Shown here: positions 43,774 to 52,321 of the stretch, piece after piece
Numbering within the stretch: the stretch's first letter is position 1
Layout of the letters: each line of letters opens with the position of its first letter
Source of the DNA: Desulforamulus ruminis DSM 2154
GTDB taxonomy: Bacteria; Bacillota; Desulfotomaculia; Desulfotomaculales; Desulfotomaculaceae
Direction: 5' to 3'
Length of the DNA stretch: 64,000 nt
Assembly (NCBI RefSeq): GCF_000215085.1
Contig: NC_015589.1
Location: forward strand, 186,001 to 250,000
Notes under the pieces: generated by a model
What the model saw: only the letters and a program-made list of their open reading frames with translations
Databases searched by the model: none
What the model was told of the DNA's origin: nothing
Made by a program: the position numbers and the translations under genes

Positions 43774-43872
43774 TACTGCTTTAAAAATAAGATTTATAAA
43801 TGTTTTTTTTAACAAACTTTTGTTTTGCAGCAAATTTAAAGGCAAGCATGAAGACAGATGAACTTAAAGGAT

Positions 43873-43918
43873 AACACCTGGTAGACCCTGCTATAACTGG
43901 GGACCGGGTGTTTTTTTA
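43873..43918 (+). terminator. Terminator of the folPBK operon
   Basis: AACACCTGGT pairs with ACCGGGTGTT (one G-U), followed by seven T. Confidence 0.85.
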
Positions 43919-43952
43919 TGTTAACCGGAGGCAAGAAGCGCAAAACAAGTTC

Positions 43953-43982
43953 TTGAGAAAAATGGAGCAATCACAAGATAAT
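43953..43982 (+). promoter_or_regulatory. Promoter of the mini-peptide transcript
   Basis: TTGAGA (43953-43958), 18 bp, GATAAT (43977-43982). Confidence 0.6.
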
Positions 43983-44089
43983 GCAATAAAAAGTTAAGAA
44001 CAAAGTCATTTACTTTTCGCTCCAACAGGAGTAAGCTTTAGATAGAAGATAACACAAAACAAAAAACACAAACAAAAGGGGGAAGAAAA

Positions 44090-44161
44090 ATGAGAAAAAT
44101 GGTAAAAAGCTTTTTAGAATATGCAGACTATGCATTCCGCTATGTATACGTAGCCCGCTAA
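44090..44161 (+). CDS. 23-residue aromatic-rich mini-peptide
   Basis: The frame starts at ATG 44090 behind AGGGGGA and encodes MRKMVKSFLEYADYAFRYVY plus VAR. Four Tyr and two Phe lie in 12 residues, with no Trp and no Cys. Its own promoter, good ribosome-binding site and downstream terminator support real expression. The composition recalls Phe/Tyr attenuator leader peptides, but no aromatic-biosynthesis gene follows. It could equally be a small membrane-active or signalling peptide. Confidence 0.5.
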   Translation: MRKMVKSFLEYADYAFRYVYVAR

Positions 44162-44223
44162 TGAAGAAAATTCAAAATGATGGGAGTGGAAGTATGGAAC
44201 AAAAATCCCAAGAGAAGCGTTAG
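44161..44223 (+). CDS. 20-residue polar mini-peptide coupled to the upstream ORF
   Basis: The ATG at 44161 overlaps the previous stop (TAATG) and the frame encodes MKKIQNDGSGSMEQKSQEKR. A second in-frame ATG at 44194 has its own GGAGTGGA site. The stop codon lies at the foot of the terminator stem, so ribosome position could affect the hairpin. Existence is supported only by coupling and context. Confidence 0.35.
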   Translation: MKKIQNDGSGSMEQKSQEKR

Positions 44224-44261
44224 CCCTTATCTGCAAGGCAGGTAGGGGCTAATACTTTTTT
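44220..44261 (+). terminator. 15-bp terminator or attenuator after the mini-peptides
   Basis: Arms 44220-44234 and 44238-44252 pair along 15 positions (two G-U) with a 3-base loop, then TACTTTTTT. Downstream lies only a convergent gene. Confidence 0.85.
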
Positions 44262-44286
44262 AGGGACCGTTATATAAATGCTAAAA

Positions 44287-45747
44287 TCAGTTATCTTGTT
44301 TTTCCCCCGCTCCTGTCCGAAAAGTATCGAGTACCCACTGCTTGGCCGAACTTACATCCTTTACGGTGCCTTTAACCTGTTCCTCGGCCAATTGCGCCAA
44401 TAGCTTTCCCACCAGAGGGCCCTCCGGAATTCCCAGGCCGAGCAAGTCTTTTCCGGAGAGAAGTTTACCGTTGTAGAGATTTTTCTCTCGGTTATAACGC
44501 CCTATGAGCCCTAGGATAAAGTTCCGATAAGTTGCCAGTTCCCCCAAGCGTTCCCCGGCGGTATGGGTTGCGGTTACGTCCGCCAGAGATAAGATAAAAA
44601 CATCCGGCCCATTTTCCCCCAGCGTTTGCCCCAGCCGGTAAAGGGCCAGATTTGAAACGTTTTGCTGGGCATAAAGCTGGAGGGGCCTCATGTGATATAA
44701 AATCAAACTCAGGAGATATTGCTTTTCGGCATTGGACCATTTCAAGCGGCCCGCCAGATCTGCGGCGTAGGGTAATCCCGCCTCCGGGTGGCCATGAAAA
44801 GAAATTCCTCCATCCTTGTGCAGACAGGCGGTGTCCGGTTTGCCGATATCATGAATCAAGGCGGCCAGTTTGAGTACCTGCAAACGATTCCGTTCTCCGG
44901 CCAGAGGTTTTTGCAGGAAATGAACGATTTCCTGCCCCTCCTCAAGCCAAAGGGGCAGTTCCTGCAGAACCTGTTCCAGGCATTCCAGGGTTCGCAGGCA
45001 GTGCCGCCAAACATTTTCCGTGTGATAGCGGTTTTGCCGGGTTTCCTCCATGGGAACTCGGCAGGGAATCAGATGATGCCATAGCTCCAGCTCCCGGTCC
45101 ATAAACTCCACCAGGGGATAGACGCGGGGCAAGGCCAGTATCCTGGAAAGCTCCTGCCAAATCCGCTCTCCGGCCACAGAGCCAAGCAGCGGGGTTCCCC
45201 GTTTCATCAAGCGGATTGTCTCCGGAGAAATAGCCAGATTAAAAAGGGCAGCCAGCCGGATGCCCCGGAGAACCCGCAGGGGGTCGTCGGTCATGGCCTC
45301 AGCATGGGTAACCCGCAGCAATCCCCGGTTTAGATCCTCCCGGCCGCCGGTAGGATCGAGGATGAGTGACTGCCAGTTGGCCGGCGGCCAGGCTCCGGTG
45401 TTGTCTAACGGCAAGGCTGAGAGATTAAGGGCCAGGGCATTGATCGTAAAGTCCCGGTGCTGCAAATCTTCAAGAATATTTTGGCCTTTAAACAGGCAGA
45501 AATCCAGGTGAATTTCCGGACTGAGCACCACCCTTAAGGTTTCCCGCCCTTGGTCCAGGGGAATCAAGGTGGCCCGGTATTGCTGCGCAATTTTTTCGGC
45601 CAGGCAGCGGCTGCCGCCGGCCAGGGACAGATCAAAATCTTCGGGATTTTGTCCCAGCAGCAGGTCCCTCAGGGCACCGCCAACCAGATAGATTTCTTCC
45701 TCCATGGCGGCCGCCTGACCAGCAATTTCCCTAAGAAGGTTCCACAT
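44287..45747 (-). CDS. cca: CCA tRNA nucleotidyltransferase/poly(A) polymerase family with HD domain
   Basis: 486 residues. The class II nucleotidyltransferase head is near the N-terminus (YLVGGALRDLLLGQNPEDFDLSL, then a DFCLFK strand and HRDFTINALALNL). RNA-binding parts follow (DPLRVLRGIRLAALFNL). A C-terminal HD domain (LAALIHDIGKPDT, FHGHPEAG) occurs in bacterial CCA enzymes with phosphodiesterase activity. It adds or repairs the CCA end of tRNAs. A poly(A) polymerase role cannot be excluded from sequence. Confidence 0.88.
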   Translation of the reverse strand: MWNLLREIAGQAAAMEEEIYLVGGALRDLLLGQNPEDFDLSLAGGSRCLAEKIAQQYRATLIPLDQGRETLRVVLSPEIHLDFCLFKGQNILEDLQHRDFTINALALNLSALPLDNTGAWPPANWQSLILDPTGGREDLNRGLLRVTHAEAMTDDPLRVLRGIRLAALFNLAISPETIRLMKRGTPLLGSVAGERIWQELSRILALPRVYPLVEFMDRELELWHHLIPCRVPMEETRQNRYHTENVWRHCLRTLECLEQVLQELPLWLEEGQEIVHFLQKPLAGERNRLQVLKLAALIHDIGKPDTACLHKDGGISFHGHPEAGLPYAADLAGRLKWSNAEKQYLLSLILYHMRPLQLYAQQNVSNLALYRLGQTLGENGPDVFILSLADVTATHTAGERLGELATYRNFILGLIGRYNREKNLYNGKLLSGKDLLGLGIPEGPLVGKLLAQLAEEQVKGTVKDVSSAKQWVLDTFRTGAGEKQDN

Positions 45748-45794
45748 AACACCACCACCGTATGCTTAAGCTGTCAACAAGATAAAACAGCACC

Positions 45795-46304
45795 CTAAGA
45801 TTGTTTGCGCAGAGTAAAAATCCTATACAGCATCCAGGCACAGGTGCCTACAATTAAAACCGCAAAAAGCCAGGACGCCGGACCCAGTCCGGCCCACTGG
45901 GACCGAACAATTTTAATGGTGCCCAGTTGGATGTAAAATAACATGGCGCAGGTAAACAGGTTTAACAGGGACATTCCGTTGATAATGACTCTTCTGATTT
46001 TTTCCAATTGCTCTCCGGTCAGTTTGTCTTTACCCGGTAGATTAATGATATTCCGGATATCACCGCGTTTGGTAAAAACCCAGGTAAGGCCCGCCAGAAC
46101 AACGTAGAGAACCACCTGCAAAAAGGGTAAACTAAAAAAATTAGAAAAGGACAAGTTACCCCAGGCGTCCGGAAATCCGGAACCATTAAAATGAGTGGGG
46201 ATTTTTTCCGGCAGGGTCGGATAATTGGCCACGGCCATATAAAGGGTCACTAGAACAAAAACAGCAGGTACAGCTAAACGGTGGGTTAAAGGAATATTTC
46301 GCAT
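45795..46304 (-). CDS. DUF1648-domain membrane protein
   Basis: 169 residues with about four transmembrane helices. The DUF1648 motif is NYPTLPEKIPTHFNGSGFPDAWGN near residue 27. Related domains occur in SdpI-type immunity proteins and B. subtilis regulators of membrane origin, but the C-terminal SdpI part is absent. Function unknown. The ATG at 46304 has a GGTGCC-type weak site. Confidence 0.75.
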   Translation of the reverse strand: MRNIPLTHRLAVPAVFVLVTLYMAVANYPTLPEKIPTHFNGSGFPDAWGNLSFSNFFSLPFLQVVLYVVLAGLTWVFTKRGDIRNIINLPGKDKLTGEQLEKIRRVIINGMSLLNLFTCAMLFYIQLGTIKIVRSQWAGLGPASWLFAVLIVGTCAWMLYRIFTLRKQS

Positions 46305-46440
46305 AATGGCACCTTTCTTTGTTTATTAAGCATGGTAAAGTGGACCTTGTTACCGGTGTGGGGCAGGGTCCGGTTACTTTCATCCTTTTATTATATCACG
46401 GAAATATTTTCTGTCTTTCAACGGAATTTATGAAAATTCA

Positions 46441-46460
46441 AACTATATGCGGATATAGTT
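46441..46460. promoter_or_regulatory. Perfect 8-bp dyad, possible operator
   Basis: AACTATAT and ATATAGTT flank GCGG directly upstream of, and touching, the -35 of the pan operon promoter. A regulator site is plausible; the protein is unknown. Confidence 0.4.
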
Positions 46461-46487
46461 GTTAGACGACCCAAAGAGTGTTATTAT
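46459..46487 (+). promoter_or_regulatory. Promoter of the DUF2520-panBCD operon
   Basis: TTGTTA (46459-46464), 17 bp, TATTAT (46482-46487). Confidence 0.6.
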
Positions 46488-46493
46488 GGTTTC

Positions 46494-46638
46494 GGGTAGT
46501 ATCCCTCCGGGGAACTGCACCAAAGGTCGCATCAAAATTTAATTTTTAAGGATTCCGCTTGGAGCCGGATGGACCGAGACGGGAGGTGTATTGGTGTTTT
46601 AAACCTTTCGACCCCTCGGGAGGTTTTTTGTATTTTTT
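46494..46638 (+). promoter_or_regulatory. Structured pan operon leader with terminator (candidate pan-motif RNA)
   Basis: Hairpin 1 (46496-46518) has a 9-bp stem with a bulged A on the 5' side and a TCCG loop. Hairpin 2 pairs GGTC-g-CATC (46525-46533) with GATGGACC (46568-46575). An intrinsic terminator (AAACCT/AGGTTT, 46600-46626, then T-run) ends the leader. Single-bulged-A stem-loops upstream of panB are the hallmark of the pan RNA motif, but I cannot check the consensus. Confidence 0.5.
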
Positions 46639-46682
46639 AAAGGCAAGAAGTCAAAATGATGAATACCATCGGGAGGATCAAC

Positions 46683-47714
46683 ATGAATCTCAGGCCTTCC
46701 TTTGCCATTATTGGGGCGGGAAAAGTAGGCAGTGCCCTGGCGCTGCTGTTAAAGGAGCGGGGTTTTAAACCCGCAGGAGTTTTCAGCCGTTCCCAGGCAT
46801 CGGCCCGGAAGTTGGCCGGACAACTGCAAACAGTGGTTTTTCAATGCCCCGGTGACGCGGCTAGGGCGGCTGACTGGGTATTTATTACCACCACCGATCG
46901 TGAAATTAACCCCACAGCGGAAAAGATTGCCCGCCGGGGAGGGTGCAGACCCGGTCAGATGGTTGTACACACCAGCGGCGCCTTGGACAGCAGCATTTTG
47001 GAACCGGTACGCAGGCAGGGGGCCTGGGCGGTTTCCATCCACCCTCTGCAGTCCTTTGCCAGCATTGAAAGCGCTAAAGAGAATTTACCGGGGTCTTGTT
47101 TTGCCCTGGAGGGGGATGAACCTGCTGTAAAGCTGGCCATGGAACTGGTTCGGGAACTGCAGGGTCAGTACTTTGTCATCAAAGCGGAAGATAAACCCCT
47201 TTACCACGCGGCTGCCGTGGTGGCTTCCAATTATTTGGTTTCACTGATTCATTTAAGTACCAGTATTTATCAAAAGCTGGGGCTGGATGAAAGGCAGGCG
47301 CTGGATGCTTTGTTTCCCCTGATTCAGGGTACACTAAACAATATTGCCCGGACCGGGCCTGGGGCTGCCCTTACCGGTCCGGTGGCTAGGGGAGACGGCA
47401 ATACCCTGAAAAATCATATGAAGGCACTTAAAAAGATGAATTGGCGGGCCCACCAGGCTTATAGCCACCTGGGTCTTTATACCGTGGGGGTGGCTGTTGA
47501 AAACGGCAGCATTACACCCAACGAGGGAACGACTCTCAGTAATATTTTTCTGGAGGTAGAACAAAATGACCAAAAGGGTAACCACTGCCGACTTCCGGCG
47601 TATGAAACAGGAAGGCCAGCCCATAGCCATGTTGACCGCTTACGATTATCCAACAGCCACGTTGGTCGATGCTTCCGGTATCGACGCCATTCTGGTGGGG
47701 GACTCCCTCGGTAA
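46683..47714 (+). CDS. Rossmann-like/DUF2520 oxidoreductase with anomalous C-terminus
   Basis: 343 residues from ATG 46683 (GGGAGGA upstream). NAD(P)-binding N-terminus (FAIIGAGKVGSALALLL), VVHTSGALDSSIL, SIHPLQSF, then an all-helical DUF2520 domain (HAAAVVASNYLVSLIHLS, ALDALFPLIQGTLNNI, GPVARGDGNTLKNHM). These proteins resemble ketopantoate/ketol reductases and often precede panB; a PanE-like role is inference. The natural end seems to be near 47565. The last 49 residues translate panB DNA in another frame, giving a 149-bp overlap. Confidence 0.82.
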   Translation: MNLRPSFAIIGAGKVGSALALLLKERGFKPAGVFSRSQASARKLAGQLQTVVFQCPGDAARAADWVFITTTDREINPTAEKIARRGGCRPGQMVVHTSGALDSSILEPVRRQGAWAVSIHPLQSFASIESAKENLPGSCFALEGDEPAVKLAMELVRELQGQYFVIKAEDKPLYHAAAVVASNYLVSLIHLSTSIYQKLGLDERQALDALFPLIQGTLNNIARTGPGAALTGPVARGDGNTLKNHMKALKKMNWRAHQAYSHLGLYTVGVAVENGSITPNEGTTLSNIFLEVEQNDQKGNHCRLPAYETGRPAHSHVDRLRLSNSHVGRCFRYRRHSGGGLPR

Positions 47715-48399
47715 CGTCGTCCTGGGTTACGATTCCACCGTGCCGGTAACCATGGAGGATATTATCCATCACCTAAGGGCGGTGACCCGGGGAGCTAAAA
47801 GGGCTATGGTCATTGGGGATCTGCCTTTTTTATCCTATCACATTTCTAAAGAGGAAAGTGTACGCAATGCGGGCCGTTTAATGCAGGAGGGATTAGCCCA
47901 GGCCGTTAAGCTGGAAGGAGGCCGGGAGGTGGCGGAGACCGTTCGGGCCATTACCGCCGCAGGCATTCCGGTAATGGGACATCTGGGTTTGACCCCTCAA
48001 TCGGTCCACCAACTGGGCGGATTTAAGGTTCAGGGAAAAGACGGGGAAGCAGCTCGGAAGCTCCTGGAGGATGCCAAAGCACTGGAACAGGCCGGGGCTT
48101 TTGCCATTGTCCTGGAGTGCATTCCCCAGCAATTGGCCGGGGTCCTTACCGAAGCGCTATCCATTCCCACCATTGGGATTGGAGCGGGCGGCCGCTGCGA
48201 CGGACAGGTCTTGGTCATTAATGATTTACTGGGTATGTTTTCCGATTTTACACCCAAATTTGTTAAACAATATGCCAATTTAAAAGAACAAATCATCCAG
48301 GCTTGTGCCGCTTATAAGGATGAAGTAAAAGGCAGGGTTTTCCCCGAGCCTCAGCATGTTTTTAATATGGCTGAAGAAGAATTGAAAAAGATTTATTAG
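47566..48399 (+). CDS. panB: 3-methyl-2-oxobutanoate hydroxymethyltransferase
   Basis: 277 residues. MLTAYDYPTATLVDASGIDAILVGDSLGNVVLGYDST holds the metal-binding Asp residues; LPFLSY, GGREVAETVRAI, PVMGHLGLTPQSVH, ALSIPTIGIGAG and DGQVLVINDLLGM follow. It makes ketopantoate from alpha-ketoisovalerate and methylene-THF. GGAGG lies in the end of the upstream gene. Confidence 0.97.
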   Translation: MTKRVTTADFRRMKQEGQPIAMLTAYDYPTATLVDASGIDAILVGDSLGNVVLGYDSTVPVTMEDIIHHLRAVTRGAKRAMVIGDLPFLSYHISKEESVRNAGRLMQEGLAQAVKLEGGREVAETVRAITAAGIPVMGHLGLTPQSVHQLGGFKVQGKDGEAARKLLEDAKALEQAGAFAIVLECIPQQLAGVLTEALSIPTIGIGAGGRCDGQVLVINDLLGMFSDFTPKFVKQYANLKEQIIQACAAYKDEVKGRVFPEPQHVFNMAEEELKKIY

Positions 48400-48410
48400 G
48401 TGAGGTATTC

Positions 48411-49256
48411 ATGAGACTGTGCAAAACCATTGAAGAAATCCGTTCACTGATCAATGCCGTACGGGCGGAGGGAAAAACCGTGGGCTTGGTGCCCACCATG
48501 GGCTACCTGCACCAGGGACATCTGTCCCTGGTGCAGGAGGCCAGACGCCGCTGCGAGGTTCTGGTGGTCAGTATTTTTGTTAATCCTACTCAATTTGGAC
48601 CCCATGAGGATTACCAAACCTATCCCCGGGACCTGCAAAGGGATGCCGGCCTGCTGGCCGGTGCCGGGGTTGATGCTGTTTTTGCCCCGGAGGCGGCGGA
48701 GATGTATCCCGCCGGATTCAGCAGCTACGTGGATGTCAGCGGCGTCAGCCAATGCCTTTGCGGGGCCTCAAGGCCGGGGCATTTCCGAGGTGTGGCCACG
48801 GTGGTAAGCAAATTATTTAACATCGTACGTCCGGATATGGCTTTTTTTGGACAAAAGGATTTCCAGCAGGTGCTGGTTATAAAACGAATGGTTGAAGATT
48901 TAAATATGAGTGTCCAGATCATTGATGTGCCCATTGTTCGGGAAGAAGACGGTTTGGCTCTCAGTTCCCGCAATGTTTATCTCTCGCCGGAAGAACGATC
49001 CGCCGCCCTGGTACTGCACCGCAGTTTAAATCTGGCTCTGGATTTGGTACGCTCCGGGGAGCGGGATACCAACCGCTTAAAGGAGCGGATTATCAAAGAA
49101 ATTACCTCGGAACCCCTGGCGGACATTGATTATGTGGAGATCCGCTCCCTGCCCCATTTAAGCGGCTTAGCGGAACTTTCCGGCCGGGCTCTGCTGGCTC
49201 TGGCCGTCCGCTTTGGCAAGACCCGGCTCATTGACAATGTTGTTCTGGAGGCATAG
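48411..49256 (+). CDS. panC: Pantothenate synthetase
   Basis: 281 residues. [14 protein letters not shown] (nucleotide-binding HxGH), [52 protein letters not shown], and the KMSKS-like [15 protein letters not shown]. It condenses pantoate with beta-alanine using ATP. It lies 11 bp after panB and 2 bp before panD. Confidence 0.97.
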   Translation: MRLCKTIEEIRSLINAVRAEGKTVGLVPTMGYLHQGHLSLVQEARRRCEVLVVSIFVNPTQFGPHEDYQTYPRDLQRDAGLLAGAGVDAVFAPEAAEMYPAGFSSYVDVSGVSQCLCGASRPGHFRGVATVVSKLFNIVRPDMAFFGQKDFQQVLVIKRMVEDLNMSVQIIDVPIVREEDGLALSSRNVYLSPEERSAALVLHRSLNLALDLVRSGERDTNRLKERIIKEITSEPLADIDYVEIRSLPHLSGLAELSGRALLALAVRFGKTRLIDNVVLEA

Positions 49257-49258
49257 AA

Positions 49259-49642
49259 ATGCTGTTGTTTATGTTTAAATCGAAAATACATAAAGCTACG
49301 GTAACCGAGGCAAATTTAAATTATATGGGCAGTATTACCATTGATAAAGAACTGATGGAGGCCGCCGGCATTCTGGCTCATGAGAAGGTTCAAGTGGTAA
49401 ACAACCATAACGGGGCCCGGTTGGAAACCTATGTGATTGAGGGGGAACCGGGTTCCGGAACCATTTGCCTTAACGGTGCGGCGGCCCGGCAGGTGCAGCC
49501 GGGAGACACGGTGATTATCATTGCCTATACCATGGTGGACGAGAAGGAAGCGCGCACCTTAAGACCCAAAGTGGTCATGGTGGATGAGCACAATCAAATA
49601 ACCCGGGTGATTCATCAGGAATGTCACGGAGTATGCGGTTAG
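49259..49642 (+). CDS. panD: Aspartate 1-decarboxylase precursor
   Basis: 127 residues. The self-cleavage site is Gly24-Ser25 in [10 protein letters not shown], which yields the pyruvoyl group. Conserved [14 protein letters not shown] and [18 protein letters not shown] also match. It supplies beta-alanine for PanC. The ribosome-binding GGAGG lies in the end of panC, consistent with coupling. With panB and panC it completes the pantothenate branch. Confidence 0.96.
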   Translation: MLLFMFKSKIHKATVTEANLNYMGSITIDKELMEAAGILAHEKVQVVNNHNGARLETYVIEGEPGSGTICLNGAAARQVQPGDTVIIIAYTMVDEKEARTLRPKVVMVDEHNQITRVIHQECHGVCG

Positions 49643-49654
49643 GGACTGATTGTA

Positions 49655-49683
49655 TTGACAATTTTCCCCTCACTGGATAGAAT
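49655..49683 (+). promoter_or_regulatory. nadABC promoter
   Basis: A perfect TTGACA (49655-49660), 17 bp, TAGAAT (49678-49683). No NiaR-type dyad was identified in the 67-bp leader. Confidence 0.75.
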
Positions 49684-49750
49684 TTCTACAAGTGCATAAA
49701 CTTTCTGGTTATTTTGCTGTCGCTTTTTGTTCGAACAAGGAGTGGATGAA

Positions 49751-50674
49751 ATGTTGGTTGCCGACAAGATAAGACAACTTACCGAAGAAATTCAAAAATT
49801 GAAAAAGGAACGGAATGCTATTATATTAGCCCACGTATACCAACGGCCGGAGGTTCAGGAGGTAGCGGATATTATCGGAGATTCCCTGGAATTATCCCGC
49901 AAAGCTGCCGCCACCGATGCGGACGTTATTGTTTTCTGTGGGGTTCATTTTATGGCTGAAAGCGCAGCCATCCTATCCCCGGATAAGGTCATTCTCCTGC
50001 CCGAGGAAAACGCCGGGTGTCCCATGGCGGATATGGTTACGGCGGAAGAACTGCGGATTAAAAAACAACAGCTTCCCGAAGCGGTGGTGGTGGCTTATGT
50101 CAACACCTCGGCGGAGGTAAAGGCGGAGTGCGATATTTGCTGTACCTCGGCCAATGCGGTTAAGATTGTGCAGTCCATCCCGCAGGACAAAGAAATTATT
50201 TTTATTCCGGACAAAAACCTAGGCATGTACGTAGCCTCCAAAACCGGCCGTCCCATGACTCTTTGGGAAGGGTGGTGCAATACTCACGACTGGGTTACGC
50301 CGGAAGAAGTGCTGCGGGCCAAGGAGGAGCATCCGGAGGCCCTGGTGCTGATCCACCCCGAATGCCGGCCTGAAGTGGTGGCTCTGGCGGACTACGTGTC
50401 CAGCACCACCGGTCTGATTAAATTTGCCCGGGAAAATGAGGCCAAGGAATACATTGTGGGCACCGAATCCGGTATTTTACATCAATTGTACAAGCAGTGT
50501 CCCGGCAAGGAATTTTACCTGGCCACCAAAAGACTGGTTTGCCCGAATATGAAGGCCACCACCCTGGATAAAGTAAAAAGGGCTTTGGAAATCATGCAAC
50601 CACAAATTACCGTGCCTCAGGAAATTAGAGAGAAGGCACTGGCTTGCTTAGAGCGGATGCTGGCGGTGAAATAG
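49751..50674 (+). CDS. nadA: Quinolinate synthase
   Basis: 307 residues from ATG 49751 (AAGGAGTG upstream; an earlier TTG at 49727 is unlikely). [85 protein letters not shown] and GTESGIL are all present, with the three cysteines that hold the [4Fe-4S] cluster. It makes quinolinate from iminoaspartate and dihydroxyacetone phosphate. Confidence 0.97.
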   Translation: MLVADKIRQLTEEIQKLKKERNAIILAHVYQRPEVQEVADIIGDSLELSRKAAATDADVIVFCGVHFMAESAAILSPDKVILLPEENAGCPMADMVTAEELRIKKQQLPEAVVVAYVNTSAEVKAECDICCTSANAVKIVQSIPQDKEIIFIPDKNLGMYVASKTGRPMTLWEGWCNTHDWVTPEEVLRAKEEHPEALVLIHPECRPEVVALADYVSSTTGLIKFARENEAKEYIVGTESGILHQLYKQCPGKEFYLATKRLVCPNMKATTLDKVKRALEIMQPQITVPQEIREKALACLERMLAVK

Positions 50675-50724
50675 CAAGAACCGGACCGATCAATGGATGA
50701 TGCGGGGATGTAGGAGGGGTTGTC

Positions 50725-52308
50725 TTGGTTAGCAAATACCTGGTGAATTTCAATTCCCGGGAACTACCCCAGGAGGAAGCAGAATATTTAATCATTGGCG
50801 GGGGGATTGCCGGGTTATACACAGCCTGGGCAGCCGCCAATACAGGGGCGCAGGTAACCCTGCTCACCAAACGGAGCGTTGCCGAAAGCAACACCGACCG
50901 CGCCCAGGGGGGCATTGCAGCCGCCCTGGGGCAGCATGATTCACCGGAACTGCACCTGCAGGATACCCTTATTGCCGGCGCCGGCCTCTGCGATGAGGCG
51001 GCGGTGCGGATTCTTGTCACCGAGGGCCCTGAAAGAGTCAGAGAGCTTATTGACATGGGCGCCAGTTTTGACCGCAATGTTGACGGGCTGTGTTTTACCC
51101 GGGAAGGCTGCCATAGCCAGGACAGAATCCTGCATGCCCAGGGGGATGCCACGGGGGCGGAAATTCTGCGGGCCCTAAGCCAAAATGTAGTGGGCATTCC
51201 CAATGTGGACGTTTTAGAAAATCAATATGTGGTGGATTTGCTGGTAAGGGACGGCACCTGTTACGGGGTTCTGGCCCTGGATCAGACCTCCGGAGAATTT
51301 CGCATCTTCAGAGGCCGGGTGGTGGTTTTGGCCACCGGTGGGTCCGGACGGTTGTACAACTATACCACCAATCCGGAAGTAGCTACGGCCGATGGAATTG
51401 CCCTGGCTTTTCGGGCCGGAGTGGAAGTCATGGATATGGAATTCATCCAGTTTCATCCCACTTCTCTCGTATTGCCCGGGGCTCCCCGGTTTCTTATTTC
51501 CGAGGCGGTTCGGGGCGAAGGGGCCATCCTGCGCAACTCCCGGGGCGAACGGTTTATGCCTCAGTACCATGGCATGGCGGAACTGGCGCCCAGAGATATC
51601 GTTTCCCGGGCTATTTTAGCCGAGATGGCCAAAACCGGGGCGGATTCCGTGTTTTTGGATGTTACCCACCTGGAGCCTGAAAAAATAAAGGAACGCTTTC
51701 CCACCATTACGCTGACCTGTGCTAAATATGGGTTGGACATCACCCGGGAATTAATTCCTGTAGCGCCTGCGGCCCACTATATGATGGGCGGGGTAAAAAC
51801 CGACCTATGGGGAGAAACCAGTATTAAACACTTGTTTGCCTGTGGGGAGGCCAGTTGCCTGGGTGTCCACGGGGCCAACCGGCTGGCCAGCAACTCCTTA
51901 CTGGATGGTCTGGTTTCCGGAGGGCGCATTGTGCAACGGGCGGCCTATGTATTGGAAAGCGGCTCTAGGGAGAAGCCTCATTTTAGCTGTAACCAGTTGT
52001 TGCCCACCCCGGAGATCAACTTTAAAGAACTGCGCCAAAAACTACAACTGATTATGGGTGAAAAGGTGGGCCCCCTGAGAACGGCCCTGAGATTGGCAGA
52101 GGCCCTGGCTTTTTTTGATCGCTGGGCCCATTTGCGAAATCACGAAGTGAGAGAAACTTCTCAGATGGAAACCCGCAACATGCTGGAAGTGGGGGAATTA
52201 ATCACCGAGGCAGCCATGATGCGGACAGAGAGCCGGGGAGGTCATTTCCGTCTGGACTACCCGGAGACATCGGAACGCTGGCAGAAACATCTTCTGTTGA
52301 AGCGTTAA
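50725..52308 (+). CDS. nadB: L-aspartate oxidase
   Basis: 527 residues from TTG 50725 (AGGAGGGG five bases upstream). FAD motif LIIGGGIAGLYTAWAA near residue 22, TDRAQGGIAAAL, EFIQFHPTSL, GEGAILRNSRGERFM, HYMMGGVKTDLWG and GANRLASNSLLDGLVSG follow the succinate dehydrogenase/NadB family. It produces iminoaspartate for NadA; in anaerobes fumarate is the likely acceptor. Confidence 0.95.
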   Translation: MVSKYLVNFNSRELPQEEAEYLIIGGGIAGLYTAWAAANTGAQVTLLTKRSVAESNTDRAQGGIAAALGQHDSPELHLQDTLIAGAGLCDEAAVRILVTEGPERVRELIDMGASFDRNVDGLCFTREGCHSQDRILHAQGDATGAEILRALSQNVVGIPNVDVLENQYVVDLLVRDGTCYGVLALDQTSGEFRIFRGRVVVLATGGSGRLYNYTTNPEVATADGIALAFRAGVEVMDMEFIQFHPTSLVLPGAPRFLISEAVRGEGAILRNSRGERFMPQYHGMAELAPRDIVSRAILAEMAKTGADSVFLDVTHLEPEKIKERFPTITLTCAKYGLDITRELIPVAPAAHYMMGGVKTDLWGETSIKHLFACGEASCLGVHGANRLASNSLLDGLVSGGRIVQRAAYVLESGSREKPHFSCNQLLPTPEINFKELRQKLQLIMGEKVGPLRTALRLAEALAFFDRWAHLRNHEVRETSQMETRNMLEVGELITEAAMMRTESRGGHFRLDYPETSERWQKHLLLKR

Positions 52309-52321
52309 AATGGAGGACTCC

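Noticed and set aside
43780-43860. AT-rich stretch as replication origin
   Set aside because: No DnaA-box cluster or origin genes are present.
46494-46638. T-box leader
   Set aside because: The conserved T-box sequence AGGGTGGNACCGCG is absent, although terminator and position would fit.
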